From positions 1-37,741 of the forward strand of contig QYQB01000167.1 in assembly GCA_007280275.1 (NCBI GenBank): 37,741 nt of DNA. Direction: 5' to 3'. The position numbers and the translations under genes are program-made. Positions 1-9,805 of this stretch are shown here, piece after piece. A model generated the notes under the pieces. The model searched no databases, had not been told where the DNA came from, and saw nothing but the letters and a program-made list of their open reading frames with translations. Within the stretch, counting starts at the first letter, position 1, and each line of letters starts with the position of its first letter. The stretch is from a bacterium. Its GTDB lineage: Bacteria; Bacteroidota; Ignavibacteria; UBA10030.

Positions 1-247
1 AGACCAGATCGGCGACATCTTCCACCACACCCTTGATCGTGGAGAACTCGTGGTGGATGCCATCCACCCGGATCGCGGTGGTCGAGGTTCCGGGAAGCGA
101 GGACAGCAGCACTCGTCGAAAAGAACTGCCCAGTGTGACTCCGAAGCCCTTCTCGAGGGGCTGGACAGTGAAGCGCCCGAAGGTTGGGGTCAGGGAGCTC
201 TCGTCGATCTCGATTTTTTCCGGCATTTGAACTAATGCGTTGCTCAT
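1..247 (-). CDS. rpoA: DNA-directed RNA polymerase subunit alpha, N-terminal part (truncated by window edge)
   Basis: Reverse-strand translation from ATG at 247: [82 protein letters not shown]; canonical alpha NTD, in the usual place after rpsD. Confidence 0.97.
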   Translation of the reverse strand, partial: MSNALVQMPEKIEIDESSLTPTFGRFTVQPLEKGFGVTLGSSFRRVLLSSLPGTSTTAIRVDGIHHEFSTIKGVVEDVADLV

Positions 248-331
248 AGTTCTCTTTCCTCTCGCTGTGTGCGAGGATGTAGAACCCCGGCTCGCCGAGG
301 TTCATGAAACATTGGTGAACGATCGTTAGAA

Positions 332-961
332 TTACTTCGAATACAACTCAACGATGAGTTGCTCGTTGGCTTGCAGCGGCACATCAGCGCGCTCAGGAAT
401 CTGCAAAAACGTTCCGGTCATGGTCGCCTTGTCGAGATTGAGCCATGGAAGCATCGCTGTGTCCTTGACGCGCTTCATCGAAGAGTGGATTAGCTCCAGC
501 TTCTTGCTCTTCTCGCGGACCTGAATCACGTCACCGGGAGACAGAAGATATGAAGCGATATCGACAATGCCGTTGTTGATCAGAAAATGACGGTGGAGGA
601 TCAGCTGGCGCGCCGACTTCCGCGAGGGGGCGAGTCCCATCCGGTAGACCACGTTGTCAAAGCGGCGCTCGAGCGTCTTCACGAGTGTCTCGCCTGTTCG
701 GCCTGATTGCTTCAGGGCGCGTTCGAAGTAATTCCGGAATTGCGCTTCCAGCAGCCCATAGGAACGCTTGACCTTCTGCTTTTCGCGAAGCTGAATGCCG
801 TATTCAGAGATCTTCTGGCGCCGGTTCTGACCATGCTGTCCGGGCGGGAAACTCCGCTTTTCGAGCGGGCATTTTTCCGTGTAGCACTTTGTCCCCTTGA
901 GAAACAGCTTCTGTTTTTCCCGGCGACACAGTCTGCAACTGGCGTCAATGTAACGAGCCAT
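332..961 (-). CDS. rpsD: 30S ribosomal protein S4 (zinc-type, CRLC...KCYTEKC)
   Basis: 209-aa ORF MARYIDASCRLCRREKQKLFLKG...; S4 fold sequence and alpha-operon position. Confidence 0.98.
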   Translation of the reverse strand: MARYIDASCRLCRREKQKLFLKGTKCYTEKCPLEKRSFPPGQHGQNRRQKISEYGIQLREKQKVKRSYGLLEAQFRNYFERALKQSGRTGETLVKTLERRFDNVVYRMGLAPSRKSARQLILHRHFLINNGIVDIASYLLSPGDVIQVREKSKKLELIHSSMKRVKDTAMLPWLNLDKATMTGTFLQIPERADVPLQANEQLIVELYSK

Positions 962-1020
962 AATTCTCCTGAATAATTGAATATTCTAATGACATTCGAC
1001 AATCGGAAATCGAAAACCCG

Positions 1021-1422
1021 TTAGACCCGACGGCGTTTTGGCGGCCGGCAGCCGTTATGCGGAATCGGTGTGATATCACGAATAATCGTGATCTCAAGTC
1101 CAGCCGACTGGAGAGAACGAACCGCAGCCTCCCGCCCCGCACCGGGGCCTTTGATGAACACCTCAACACGACGCAAGCCGAGAGCGTGAGCTTCCTTCGC
1201 CGCAGCTTCGGCAGCGGTTTGCGCCGCAAACGGAGTATTCTTTCTCGATCCCTTGAACCCATTGCGTCCAGCCGACGACCAGGCAATGACGTTTCCATAG
1301 GTGTCGGTGAGGGTCACAATAACGTTGTTGAACGTGGCCTTGACAAATGCTTTTCCGTTCGTATCAACGTGGACTTTTTTCTTTTTCTTGGTGACTGGTG
1401 CGCTGGATGCCTGTTTCGCCAA
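1021..1422 (-). CDS. rpsK: 30S ribosomal protein S11
   Basis: ORF ...[45 protein letters not shown]...[14 protein letters not shown] start preceded by AAGGAG. Confidence 0.98.
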   Translation of the reverse strand: MAKQASSAPVTKKKKKVHVDTNGKAFVKATFNNVIVTLTDTYGNVIAWSSAGRNGFKGSRKNTPFAAQTAAEAAAKEAHALGLRRVEVFIKGPGAGREAAVRSLQSAGLEITIIRDITPIPHNGCRPPKRRRV

Positions 1423-1444
1423 GCGAAATCTCCTTAGATGATGT

Positions 1445-1828
1445 TTACTTCTTCTCTATTGCCTTCTTCTTCCCTGCCACTGTCTTCCTCTTGCCCTTAC
1501 GGGTCCGGGCGTTGGTACGCGTCCTCTGACCACGGGCAGGCAATCCTTTCCGGTGACGGAGTCCGCGATAACAGCCGATGTCCATCAACCGCTTGATGTT
1601 CATCTGAACTTCGCTTCGCATCGCGCCTTCGACCTTGTAGTCGGCCTGGATGATTGCCCGAATCGCTGCGACCTCTTCGTCATTGAGTTCGCCGACATGT
1701 TTTCCAACATCGATGCCGGCCTTCTTGAGAATTGACTTGGCAGTCGTCCGCCCGATCCCATAGATATAGGTCAGGCCGATCTCTGCTCGTTTATTCTTTG
1801 GTAGGTCAACGCCTGCTATACGTGCCAA
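1445..1828 (-). CDS. rpsM: 30S ribosomal protein S13
   Basis: [37 protein letters not shown]...; TTG start with AGGAG upstream. Confidence 0.98.
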   Translation of the reverse strand: MARIAGVDLPKNKRAEIGLTYIYGIGRTTAKSILKKAGIDVGKHVGELNDEEVAAIRAIIQADYKVEGAMRSEVQMNIKRLMDIGCYRGLRHRKGLPARGQRTRTNARTRKGKRKTVAGKKKAIEKK

Positions 1829-1978
1829 AATGTTTCTCCTGATAATGCTTGTTGGAAATCCGAATCTCTAAGCTCGAAATCCTAAAGCTTGCTCCTCATT
1901 TCGTTTTTCTGCGCCGGAGGCGCATCCCCGCCAGCCTTACCAGCTCATTGAGGCGGGCTGACGCCTTTGGCGGAGGGA
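1829..1978. repeat. Palindrome-rich intergenic insertion between rpmJ and rpsM
   Basis: Hairpins TGCGCC-GGA-GGCGCA (1910-1924), CCCGCC(1927-1932)/GGCGGG(1952-1957) and CGCC-TTT-GGCG (1962-1972) in a 150-bp spacer, where neighbouring genes are separated by only a few tens of bp. Confidence 0.6.
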
Positions 1979-2092
1979 TTATCCCTGCCGCTGTTTGTGT
2001 TTGGGGTTCTTACAGATGATGCGGACGACCCCTTTGCGGCGGATAATCTTGCAGTTGTCGCAAATCTTCTTGACTGATGATCGTACTTTCAT
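1979..2092 (-). CDS. rpmJ: 50S ribosomal protein L36 (37 aa, zinc type)
   Basis: Below the ORF-track cutoff; reverse-strand translation [37 protein letters not shown]. Confidence 0.97.
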   Translation of the reverse strand: MKVRSSVKKICDNCKIIRRKGVVRIICKNPKHKQRQG

Positions 2093-2111
2093 TCGCGTGC
2101 TCCGACTCGGG

Positions 2112-2330
2112 TTACTTGTATCGGTATGTGATTCTTCCCTTGGACAAATCGTACGGAGACATCTCCACTGTTACTCGATCTCCGACAAGGATCTTGATAA
2201 AATGCATCCGCATCTTGCCTGAGATATGTGCCAGAATCTCGTGCCCGTTATCAAGCTTTACCTTGAACGTCGCATTTGGCAGCGTGTCGGTGATGACTCC
2301 ATCAACTTTTATCGGGCCTTGTTTTGCCAT
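2112..2330 (-). CDS. infA: Translation initiation factor IF-1
   Basis: [72 protein letters not shown]. Confidence 0.98.
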   Translation of the reverse strand: MAKQGPIKVDGVITDTLPNATFKVKLDNGHEILAHISGKMRMHFIKILVGDRVTVEMSPYDLSKGRITYRYK

Positions 2331-2339
2331 AGTTATGAT

Positions 2340-3098
2340 TTACTTCGTCAGGATTTCCGGTTTGCCGTCTACGATCGCGATTGTATGCTCGAAATGCGCT
2401 GACGGTTTCCCATCCTGCGTCAGGACCGTCCAGCCGTCCGCTCCAAAGCGAACCTGCCACGCTCCTGTGTTCACCATCGGTTCGATCGCGAGGGTCATCC
2501 CCTCCTGAAGCTTTATTCCCGTCCCCGGTTTCCCGAAATTCGGGATCGCCGGTTCCTCATGCAACTCGATGCCAACTCCGTGTCCGACCAGATCTCTCAC
2601 AACCGAAAACCCCTGTGCTTCCACGCAGCTCTGGACGGCGTGCGAGATGTCGTGAATCCTGTTCCCAACGACCGCCTGTTCAATTCCCTTATAGAGCGAC
2701 TCTTCTGTCGCCTCCATCAGCCGCCGCTTTTCTTTCGGGATTTCGCCGACAGGAAACGTGTAGGCGCCATCTCCATAGTATCCCTCTCTCACCACACCGA
2801 CGTCCACTGAGAGGATCTCGCCTTCCCGCAATTCCCGGTTCGAGGGAATCCCGTGCACCACCACGTCATCAATCGACGTGCACAGCGTTGCGGGGAAGAG
2901 ATTCGACTTCGTGTGACCGTATCCTTTGAAAGCCGGAACCGCACCCAGTGACCTGATGTAATCTTCCGCCAGCCGGTCCAGCTCGAACGTCGTCACTCCG
3001 GGTCGGATATGAGCCGAGACAAGCTTGAGCACATCGGCGACGATCTTGCTGCTTTCTCGAATGAGCTCGATTTCTCGCTTGGTCTTGATCCGAACCAT
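2340..3098 (-). CDS. map: Methionine aminopeptidase type I
   Basis: 252-aa ORF with VVHGIPSNRELREGEILSVDVG, VGHGVGIELHEEPAIPNFG and GMTLAIEPM motifs. Confidence 0.97.
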   Translation of the reverse strand: MVRIKTKREIELIRESSKIVADVLKLVSAHIRPGVTTFELDRLAEDYIRSLGAVPAFKGYGHTKSNLFPATLCTSIDDVVVHGIPSNRELREGEILSVDVGVVREGYYGDGAYTFPVGEIPKEKRRLMEATEESLYKGIEQAVVGNRIHDISHAVQSCVEAQGFSVVRDLVGHGVGIELHEEPAIPNFGKPGTGIKLQEGMTLAIEPMVNTGAWQVRFGADGWTVLTQDGKPSAHFEHTIAIVDGKPEILTK

Positions 3099-3110
3099 TG
3101 GACGTGAGTC

Positions 3111-4448
3111 TTACCTCCGGCCTCGGAGCTTTCCGCTCTTCATGAAACCATCATAGTGACGCATGAGCAGGTGGGATTCTACCTGCTGGAGCGTATCCAG
3201 TGCGACGCCGACGACGATCAACAGGCTTGTGCCACCAAAGAACTGGGCAAATCCGGGCGTCACGCCGCCATACTTCGACATCATGGTCGGAAGGATGGCA
3301 ATGATTGCCAGGAAAATAGAGCCGGGCAACGTGATCTTCGTCAAAATGTTGTCAACAAACTCCGCTGTGTGCGTGCCCGGACGGATGCCGGGGATAAAGC
3401 CCCCCTGCTTCTTCATGTTGTCGGCAACATCCTTGGGATTGAACGCAATCGCAGTGTAAAAGTATGTAAAGAACACAATCATCAGAGCATAAATAATCGA
3501 GTACGTCCAGGAGCCATATCCGAACCAATCCCGGTTGAGCATATCGACGAATTCGCTATCCGGGAAGAACTGGAAAACAATCTGCGGCACGAACATGATC
3601 GCCTGGGCGAAGATGATGGGCATGACGCCCGCGGTGTTCACCCTCAACGGGATATACTGCGTCACACCGCCATACACTTTTCGTCCGATAACGCGTTTGG
3701 CATACTGGACCGGAATCCGTCGAGTACCCTGCGTCACGAGTACAACCCCGGCTACAATGAACCCCATCATTGCCAGAATGACCATTTCGATAATGATGTT
3801 CCGGCCAGCGAGAATCAGCTGATACTCGTCGAGGAGCGAGGTGGGGAACCTGGCGATGATGCCGATGAAGATGATCAGCGAGATACCATTCCCGATGCCT
3901 CGTTCCGTGATCTGCTCGCCGAGCCACATCATGAAGATGGTACCGGCTGTCAGAACGACAACCGTGCTGAGAGCAAATCCGAATCCTGCGACCGCTGCCG
4001 GGACGATCGGGCCCGACGGTGTCACCGTGCTTTCGAGCTTGATCACCACGCCGCTTGCCTGCAGAAACGAGATCAGCACCGTTCCGTACCTGGTGTACTG
4101 TGTGATCTTCTTGCGCCCGTCCTCCCCTTCCTTCTGCAGCTTCTGGAAGTACGGGACCACAGCACCAAGGAGCTGGATCACAATCGATGAACTGATGTAC
4201 GGCATGATCCCCAACGCGAACACCGCAGCGTTGCTGAACGCACCGCCCACAAACAAGTCGTACAACCCGAAGAGGGTTCCCTCCCCCGACTTGCGGATGT
4301 AATCCGCGAGGACGCGTGCATCGACACCCGGCAACGTGATATGGGAACCGAGGCGAACAATGATCAGGATCGCGGCCGTGAAGAAAATCCGTTCGCGCAG
4401 CTCCTGAATCTTGAAAATATTGGTAAACGTTTCTGAGAGTTTGCTCAT
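3111..4448 (-). CDS. secY: Protein translocase subunit SecY
   Basis: 445-aa multi-TM ORF, MSKLSETFTNIFKIQELRERIFFTAAILIIVRLGSHITLPGVD...; GGFIPGIRPG motif. Confidence 0.98.
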   Translation of the reverse strand: MSKLSETFTNIFKIQELRERIFFTAAILIIVRLGSHITLPGVDARVLADYIRKSGEGTLFGLYDLFVGGAFSNAAVFALGIMPYISSSIVIQLLGAVVPYFQKLQKEGEDGRKKITQYTRYGTVLISFLQASGVVIKLESTVTPSGPIVPAAVAGFGFALSTVVVLTAGTIFMMWLGEQITERGIGNGISLIIFIGIIARFPTSLLDEYQLILAGRNIIIEMVILAMMGFIVAGVVLVTQGTRRIPVQYAKRVIGRKVYGGVTQYIPLRVNTAGVMPIIFAQAIMFVPQIVFQFFPDSEFVDMLNRDWFGYGSWTYSIIYALMIVFFTYFYTAIAFNPKDVADNMKKQGGFIPGIRPGTHTAEFVDNILTKITLPGSIFLAIIAILPTMMSKYGGVTPGFAQFFGGTSLLIVVGVALDTLQQVESHLLMRHYDGFMKSGKLRGRR

Positions 4449-4475
4449 TCTTTATCTATTCCGTTTACGACATGT

Positions 4476-4955
4476 CTACGACTTGACCTGGCCGAGCACG
4501 GTCGCTTTTCCACCGGCAGCTTCAATCTTCGCGATGGCCGACTTGCTGAACGCGTGGGCTGACACTTCCAGCTTGGCTTTGAGATCGCCATTCCCCAGGA
4601 TCTTCACCGGACCGTGCTTCTTGGAGATGAGTCCCAAACTGTACATCAATGCGGGATTCACCGACGATCCTTTCAATCTCTTCTCCGCGACGAGCCGCTC
4701 GAGGCTCTCGACATTGACGCCCTGAGCTTCATCCCGGTTGCGGCTCCTGAAGCCAAACTTCGGCACACGCCGGGACAACGGCATCTGCCCACCTTCGAAC
4801 CAGAGCTTGAATTTATGACCCGATCTTGACTTGGCTCCCTTGTGCCCCTTGGTCGACGTTTTTCCGTGACCCGAGCCCTGCCCACGACCGATCCGCTTCG
4901 TTTTCTTCCTGGAGCCTTTTGCCGGTGTCAGATTACTGAGAATATCTTTTGCCAT
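4476..4955 (-). CDS. rplO: 50S ribosomal protein L15
   Basis: MAKDILSNLTPAKGSRKKTKRIGRGQGSGHGKTSTKGHKGAKSRSG.... Confidence 0.98.
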   Translation of the reverse strand: MAKDILSNLTPAKGSRKKTKRIGRGQGSGHGKTSTKGHKGAKSRSGHKFKLWFEGGQMPLSRRVPKFGFRSRNRDEAQGVNVESLERLVAEKRLKGSSVNPALMYSLGLISKKHGPVKILGNGDLKAKLEVSAHAFSKSAIAKIEAAGGKATVLGQVKS

Positions 4956-4987
4956 CGTTTTGTTTCCTTACCCTGGGACACGGTACC

Positions 4988-5179
4988 TTACTTCACATCC
5001 TCGACAATCACGAGGTGACGGACGGCATTGATCATGCCGCGAATCTGCGGCGTATCGGTCTTGACCACAGAGTAGTGCGGCCTGCCGAGACCAAGCGCTT
5101 CGATCGTACGCTTGGCGTTTTCTTTCTGATCGATAATGCTGCCAGTCTGTGTAATCTTGATTTTATTTGCTGTTGACAT
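4988..5179 (-). CDS. rpmD: 50S ribosomal protein L30
   Basis: MSTANKIKITQTGSIIDQKENAKRTIEALGLGRPHYSVVKTDTPQIRGMINAVRHLVIVEDVK; ATG at 5179 preferred over the track start because AGGTG lies upstream. Confidence 0.95.
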   Translation of the reverse strand: MSTANKIKITQTGSIIDQKENAKRTIEALGLGRPHYSVVKTDTPQIRGMINAVRHLVIVEDVK

Positions 5180-5191
5180 CAGCACACCTGA

Positions 5192-5698
5192 TTAGTTTTG
5201 ATGAAACAATTCCGGAAGCGAAATCCCACGGCGGGTTGCCGCCGTCTTTGCATCCGAAAGGTTCTTGAGTGCCGCGAGCGTTGCCTTCACGACGTTATGA
5301 GGATTGGATGATCCCATTTGCTTCGTGAGCACATCCTTCACGCCGGCGGATTCGAGCACAGCACGCACGCCGCCACCTGCGATCAAGCCCGTTCCGGGCG
5401 ATGCGGGTCTCAGAAGCACACGGCCAGCCCCGAATTTCCCGATGATCTCGTGAGGAATCGTCCCCCTCACAATTGGGACCTTCACGATGCTCTTCTTTGC
5501 GTCATCCACACCTTTCGCGATGGCGTCCGCGACTTCGTTCGCCTTTCCCAGACCAACTCCAACGTGACCGTTGCCATCTCCTACGACGACAATAGCGTTG
5601 AAACTGAACCGGCGGCCCCCCTTGACGACTTTCGCGACACGGTTGATGTGGACCAGTTTTTCCTTGAGCTCAAGTTCGCCTGCTTTAAATTTTGCCAT
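5192..5698 (-). CDS. rpsE: 30S ribosomal protein S5
   Basis: ...[36 protein letters not shown].... Confidence 0.98.
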   Translation of the reverse strand: MAKFKAGELELKEKLVHINRVAKVVKGGRRFSFNAIVVVGDGNGHVGVGLGKANEVADAIAKGVDDAKKSIVKVPIVRGTIPHEIIGKFGAGRVLLRPASPGTGLIAGGGVRAVLESAGVKDVLTKQMGSSNPHNVVKATLAALKNLSDAKTAATRRGISLPELFHQN

Positions 5699-5725
5699 CG
5701 CTTCTCTCGATATCCTCGTGATGAA

Positions 5726-6094
5726 TTAGAATTTGAGGCCGCCTTCGCGCGCTCCGTCGGCCACTGCCTTGACGCGCCCGTGATACAGGTACCCGTTCCG
5801 ATCATAGACAACGTGCTGGATCTTCTTCTCGAGTGCCTGCTTCGCCGCGTGCTTTCCAACGAGTTTGCAGACTTCCATCTCCGACTTCACAGTCTTCACC
5901 TGCTCGCGGAGTTCCTTCGAGATCGTGGAAGCCGACACGAGCGTCTTGCCCGTCGTATCGTCGATGATCTGTGCGTACACATGCTTCGCACTGCGGTAAA
6001 TTGTCAGCCGCGGACATACGGCCGTACCGGTGACTCTCTTTCGAATACTGGCTTTTTTCTTCTGCCAGCGGTCATATTTCTTATTTTGGATCAT
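5726..6094 (-). CDS. rplR: 50S ribosomal protein L18
   Basis: ...[40 protein letters not shown]...[19 protein letters not shown]. Confidence 0.98.
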   Translation of the reverse strand: MIQNKKYDRWQKKKASIRKRVTGTAVCPRLTIYRSAKHVYAQIIDDTTGKTLVSASTISKELREQVKTVKSEMEVCKLVGKHAAKQALEKKIQHVVYDRNGYLYHGRVKAVADGAREGGLKF

Positions 6095-6144
6095 AGCGAG
6101 AATCCTTAGACAAAGAGAAATTCGTCAAACAAATACGGGTAACC

Positions 6145-6693
6145 TTACTTGGCGGCGGTCGCTGCGGCCTTGCCAGCCTTGCGACGAATATATTCACCCT
6201 CGTATTTCACTCCCTTGCCCTTGTATGGCTCGGGCGGACGGAACGAGCGGATCTTGGCCGCAACCAGACCGACGAGCTGCTTGTCAATCCCGGTGATCAT
6301 GATGCTGGTCTGCGTTGGCGCCTCGATCGTTACTCCGTCGGGAGGACCGAACAGAATCGGATGTGAGTAGCCAAGCATCAACTGCAGCTTTTTCCCTCTC
6401 ATCTCGGCCCTGTAACCGACACCGACAATCTCGAGCTTTTGCGAGTATCCCTGCGTAACGCCGTTGACCATGTTCTGAATGAGCGCGCGCCAGAGGCCAT
6501 GCAGTGCGCGGTGCGCACCATCATCGGCATGACGACTCACGAGAACTTCAGACGGATTGACGTCAATCGTGATGTCGGGGTGAACACGCGCTGACAGTTC
6601 GCCCTTGGGACCTTTGACGACGATTGCGTCGTCCTTCTTCGTAATGGTGACGCCTTTGACGATGGAAATAGGTTTCCGACCAACTCGTGACAC
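6145..6693 (-). CDS. rplF: 50S ribosomal protein L6
   Basis: MSRVGRKPISIVKGVTITKKDDAIVVKGPKGELS...FRPPEPYKGKGVKYEGE; GTG start. Confidence 0.98.
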   Translation of the reverse strand: MSRVGRKPISIVKGVTITKKDDAIVVKGPKGELSARVHPDITIDVNPSEVLVSRHADDGAHRALHGLWRALIQNMVNGVTQGYSQKLEIVGVGYRAEMRGKKLQLMLGYSHPILFGPPDGVTIEAPTQTSIMITGIDKQLVGLVAAKIRSFRPPEPYKGKGVKYEGEYIRRKAGKAAATAAK

Positions 6694-6710
6694 GGTACAT
6701 TCTCCTCAAT

Positions 6711-7106
6711 TTACCAGACATAGGCGAGAACTTCGCCACCGACGTGCTGTTTGCGCGCCTGATGATCTGTCATCACTCCCTTTGATGTTGAGACGATGGC
6801 GACACCCATGCCACCGAGTATCCGCGGAAGCTCTTCCGAGGATCTGTACATCCGGAGTCCGGGCCTGCTGGCGCGTCGCAAACCCGTGATGACCGGCTTT
6901 CCGCCGGAGTACTTCAACTGAATGCGCAGGACTCCCTGTTTGCCGTCATCCAGCACGGTGAGACTCGAGACGAACTTCTCGTCCACAAGAATCTGAGCCA
7001 CCGCTTTCTTCACGTTCGACGCGGGAATGTCCACCCTTTTGTGCTTCGCCTTACCTGCATTGCGAATGCGCGTCAATAAATCTGAAATGGGATCTGTGAT
7101 CGACAT
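6711..7106 (-). CDS. rpsH: 30S ribosomal protein S8
   Basis: [30 protein letters not shown]...; ATG at 7106. The track ORF extends spuriously into rpsN. Confidence 0.97.
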   Translation of the reverse strand: MSITDPISDLLTRIRNAGKAKHKRVDIPASNVKKAVAQILVDEKFVSSLTVLDDGKQGVLRIQLKYSGGKPVITGLRRASRPGLRMYRSSEELPRILGGMGVAIVSTSKGVMTDHQARKQHVGGEVLAYVW

Positions 7107-7141
7107 CGAACCAAGTCTCCTCGAATAGTCTGAAGCGAATG

Positions 7142-7327
7142 TTACCAGCTTGCTTTGCGCACACCGGGGATTTTTCCATCCAGGGCCAGATTCCGAAAGC
7201 AAATCCGGCAAATGCCGAACTTGCGGTAGTAGCTGCGCGGGCGTCCGCAGATGCCGCACCGGTTGTGTTGACGTGTTTTGTACTTGGGCGTCCTCTTCGC
7301 CTTCACTACCATTGCTAAGCGTGCCAA
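7142..7327 (-). CDS. rpsN: 30S ribosomal protein S14, type Z (zinc)
   Basis: 61 aa, ...[58 protein letters not shown] start. Confidence 0.97.
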   Translation of the reverse strand: MARLAMVVKAKRTPKYKTRQHNRCGICGRPRSYYRKFGICRICFRNLALDGKIPGVRKASW

Positions 7328-7348
7328 AGCAACTCCTTCCAGTAGTCG

Positions 7349-8035
7349 TTATGCTGCTGTCTGAATCACTTCCTGTCGTTTCACAAATGGCATCCCGAGC
7401 GCCTTCAGTAACTCGTAGGCCTCTGCATCGGTCTTTGCCGTTGTGACAAACGTGATATCCATACCGCTGACCCGCGTGACCTTGTCCGCATCGATCTCGG
7501 GAAACACGATCTGCTCCTTGATACCGAGCGTGTAATTTCCATGTCCGTCGAACGACTTATCCGACACACCGCGAAAGTCACGCACACGCGGCAGGACGAT
7601 GCTGATGAGCCGGTCTGCGAACTCGTACATGACCGCTCGGCGCAGCGTCACCCGGCATCCAATCGCAAGCCCTTCACGCAGCTTGAAATTCGAGATCGCT
7701 TTCTTGGACTTAGTGATGGCCACCTTCTGCCCCGTGATCGCTTCAAGCTCCTTCACGGATACATCAAGAATCTTCGGATCCTGAGTCGCCATGCCAACGC
7801 CGCTGTTGACGGAGATTTTCATCAATCGTGGCACCTGCATGACGCTCTTGTACTTGAACCGTGTCATCAGCTGAGGAACAATTTCCTTCTTGTAGCGAAC
7901 GAACAGACGGGCAGGTACTCCAGCTTCGCGCTTTCCTGCCTGCTTCTTTCCACCCCCCTCACCAGGCCCCTTCGCCTGCTTCGGTTCCTTCCCTTTGCGA
8001 TCCTCAGGGTTCTTTTGTTCTTTCTCTTTTCCCAT
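7349..8035 (-). CDS. rplE: 50S ribosomal protein L5 with about 42-aa charged N-terminal extension
   Basis: L5 core [35 protein letters not shown]... preceded by [43 protein letters not shown] lies about 9 nt upstream of the distal ATG. Confidence 0.96.
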   Translation of the reverse strand: MGKEKEQKNPEDRKGKEPKQAKGPGEGGGKKQAGKREAGVPARLFVRYKKEIVPQLMTRFKYKSVMQVPRLMKISVNSGVGMATQDPKILDVSVKELEAITGQKVAITKSKKAISNFKLREGLAIGCRVTLRRAVMYEFADRLISIVLPRVRDFRGVSDKSFDGHGNYTLGIKEQIVFPEIDADKVTRVSGMDITFVTTAKTDAEAYELLKALGMPFVKRQEVIQTAA

Positions 8036-8066
8036 AGATTATTTCTCCAAAAATTCCATCGTCACA

Positions 8067-8390
8067 CTAGAACATCTCTTTGCAGGTTTTGCACACGCGC
8101 ATCGTCTTGCGCTTCAGATTCGAAGGATCGGTGACGTGCGTATGGCCGATCCGCGTCGCCTTGCTGCACTTCGGACAAATCACCATCACGTTCGATGCGC
8201 TGATGGGACCTTCCTTCTGCACGATTCCTCCCTGAGGGTTCTTCTGGTTCGGGCGGGCGTGCCGCTTGACGATATTGACGTTTTCGATGATTACGCGATC
8301 AGCGTCCGGGAAAACCTTGAGAACTTTGCCTTGCTTGCCCAGCGCGTTGCCGGCGATCACCAACACTGTATCATTCTTATGAACATGCAT
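8067..8390 (-). CDS. rplX: 50S ribosomal protein L24 (C-terminal CxxC...CxxC)
   Basis: MHVHKNDTVLVIAGNALGKQGKVLKVFPDADRVIIENVNIVKRH...; ATG at 8390 with AAGGA upstream (track start is an upstream TTG). Confidence 0.96.
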   Translation of the reverse strand: MHVHKNDTVLVIAGNALGKQGKVLKVFPDADRVIIENVNIVKRHARPNQKNPQGGIVQKEGPISASNVMVICPKCSKATRIGHTHVTDPSNLKRKTMRVCKTCKEMF

Positions 8391-8408
8391 ACGACTATCC
8401 TTCAACCG

Positions 8409-8777
8409 TTAGAGTACTTCCGGGGCCAACGAAACAATCTTCATGTATTGACGCTCACGCAGCTCTCGGGCAACAGGACCGAAAATGCGAGTCCCGCGCG
8501 GTTCTCCCAGCGGGGTCAGGAGCACCACAGCGTTCTCATCAAAGCGGATGAACGTCCCATCCTTGCGTCCGACCTCTTTTCGCGTGCGAACGACGACGGC
8601 TCGGGAGACTTCCCCCTTTTTCACCGGCGCACCAGGAATGGCGCTCTTCACGGCTACAACGATCAGGTCGCCGAGGGATGCATACCGTCTGTCATGCCCA
8701 CCCAGAACTCGGATGCATCGGACTTTCTTTGCTCCGGAATTGTCTGCGACTACAAGATTCGTTTCTTCCTGGATCAT
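8409..8777 (-). CDS. rplN: 50S ribosomal protein L14
   Basis: [27 protein letters not shown].... Confidence 0.98.
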   Translation of the reverse strand: MIQEETNLVVADNSGAKKVRCIRVLGGHDRRYASLGDLIVVAVKSAIPGAPVKKGEVSRAVVVRTRKEVGRKDGTFIRFDENAVVLLTPLGEPRGTRIFGPVARELRERQYMKIVSLAPEVL

Positions 8778-8819
8778 GGGTTACTCCTCGCAATGCTCGT
8801 CGTGTTCGGGACCAGAACC

Positions 8820-9101
8820 TTACTTTGCTTTCTCAACTATTTCGACCAACCGCCATCGCTTCCGCTTGCTGATTGGCCTGGTCTCCATAACTTTCACGGT
8901 ATCACCGATGCCGGCTTCCCGTTTTTCATCATGAGCCATCAGCGTGGACGTCTGCTTGTAGTATTTCTTATAGAGGGGGTGCGGAACCTTTCGTTCCAGG
9001 GACACCACGATGCTCTTCTGCATCTTGTTGCTGATGACCTTGCCGACGCGGACTTTGCGTTGATTGCGACGGACGGGGGCGGTCGTTAATTCAGTGGTCA
9101 T
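8820..9101 (-). CDS. rpsQ: 30S ribosomal protein S17
   Basis: ...[45 protein letters not shown].... Confidence 0.98.
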   Translation of the reverse strand: MTTELTTAPVRRNQRKVRVGKVISNKMQKSIVVSLERKVPHPLYKKYYKQTSTLMAHDEKREAGIGDTVKVMETRPISKRKRWRLVEIVEKAK

Positions 9102-9104
9102 TCC

Positions 9105-9341
9105 TTACGCCTTCTTCTGATTAGCAGATTGATCGGTCTGTGGCTCAGGCTTCTTCAATTGACGCTCACGGAGAATGCTCTTCATCCTCGCGATGTCTTT
9201 CCTCGTCAACCGAAGCTTCATCGGATTCTCCAGCTGGCTGATCACCTTCTGAAAACGGAGGTTTGCCAGGCTTTCCTCTTCTTCCAGAATCCGTCTGGTC
9301 AGCTCCATATCGGAGAGTTCTCGCAGTTCAAACGCTTTCAT
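9105..9341 (-). CDS. rpmC: 50S ribosomal protein L29
   Basis: MKAFELRELSDMELTRRILEEEESLANLRFQKVISQLENPMKLRLTRKDIARMKSILRER.... Confidence 0.97.
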   Translation of the reverse strand: MKAFELRELSDMELTRRILEEEESLANLRFQKVISQLENPMKLRLTRKDIARMKSILRERQLKKPEPQTDQSANQKKA

Positions 9342-9367
9342 CGTGACTCCTTTGCCTCGTTGAATTA

Positions 9368-9787
9368 CTAGGCCTCGTAATCGACCCGCGTGACCAACTT
9401 CGTCTTGATGGGCAGCTTATGCGAAGCGAGTTTGAATGCTTCGGCTGCAAGTTCCCGTGTGACACCACCCAGCTCAAACATCACGCGTCCCGGCTTGACA
9501 ACGGCAACCCAGAACTCCGGGACACCTTTGCCACTTCCCATACGGGTTTCAGCGGGCTTCTTTGTAACCGGCTTGTCCGGAAAAATCCGGATCCACACTT
9601 TTCCCTCACGCTTCATCATACGGGTCAGCGCAACACGCGTGGCCTCGATCTGCCGCTGCGTAATCCACGCGGGCTCAAGTGCCTTCAGCCCAAAGTCGCC
9701 AAATGCGACAGAGGCTCCGCGGGTCGCTTTTCCTCTCATGCGTCCGCGCTGGGTTTTTCTAAACTTTACTCTCTTCGGCATCAACAT
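9368..9787 (-). CDS. rplP: 50S ribosomal protein L16
   Basis: [43 protein letters not shown].... Confidence 0.98.
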   Translation of the reverse strand: MLMPKRVKFRKTQRGRMRGKATRGASVAFGDFGLKALEPAWITQRQIEATRVALTRMMKREGKVWIRIFPDKPVTKKPAETRMGSGKGVPEFWVAVVKPGRVMFELGGVTRELAAEAFKLASHKLPIKTKLVTRVDYEA

Positions 9788-9805
9788 ACGTCAAACACTC
9801 CTTAC

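Noticed and set aside
3156-4190. 344-aa plus-strand ORF antisense to secY
   Set aside because: Fully overlaps a canonical secY; low-complexity H/D/R/N composition typical of the complement of a high-GC3 gene; no recognisable domain.
7107-7259. N-terminal extension of the rpsH track ORF
   Set aside because: Overlaps rpsN; the S8 sequence begins cleanly at [16 protein letters not shown] (7106).
7995-9089. 364-aa plus-strand ORF antisense to rplX-rplN-rpsQ
   Set aside because: Spans three canonical ribosomal genes on the other strand; no family resemblance or plausible initiation context.
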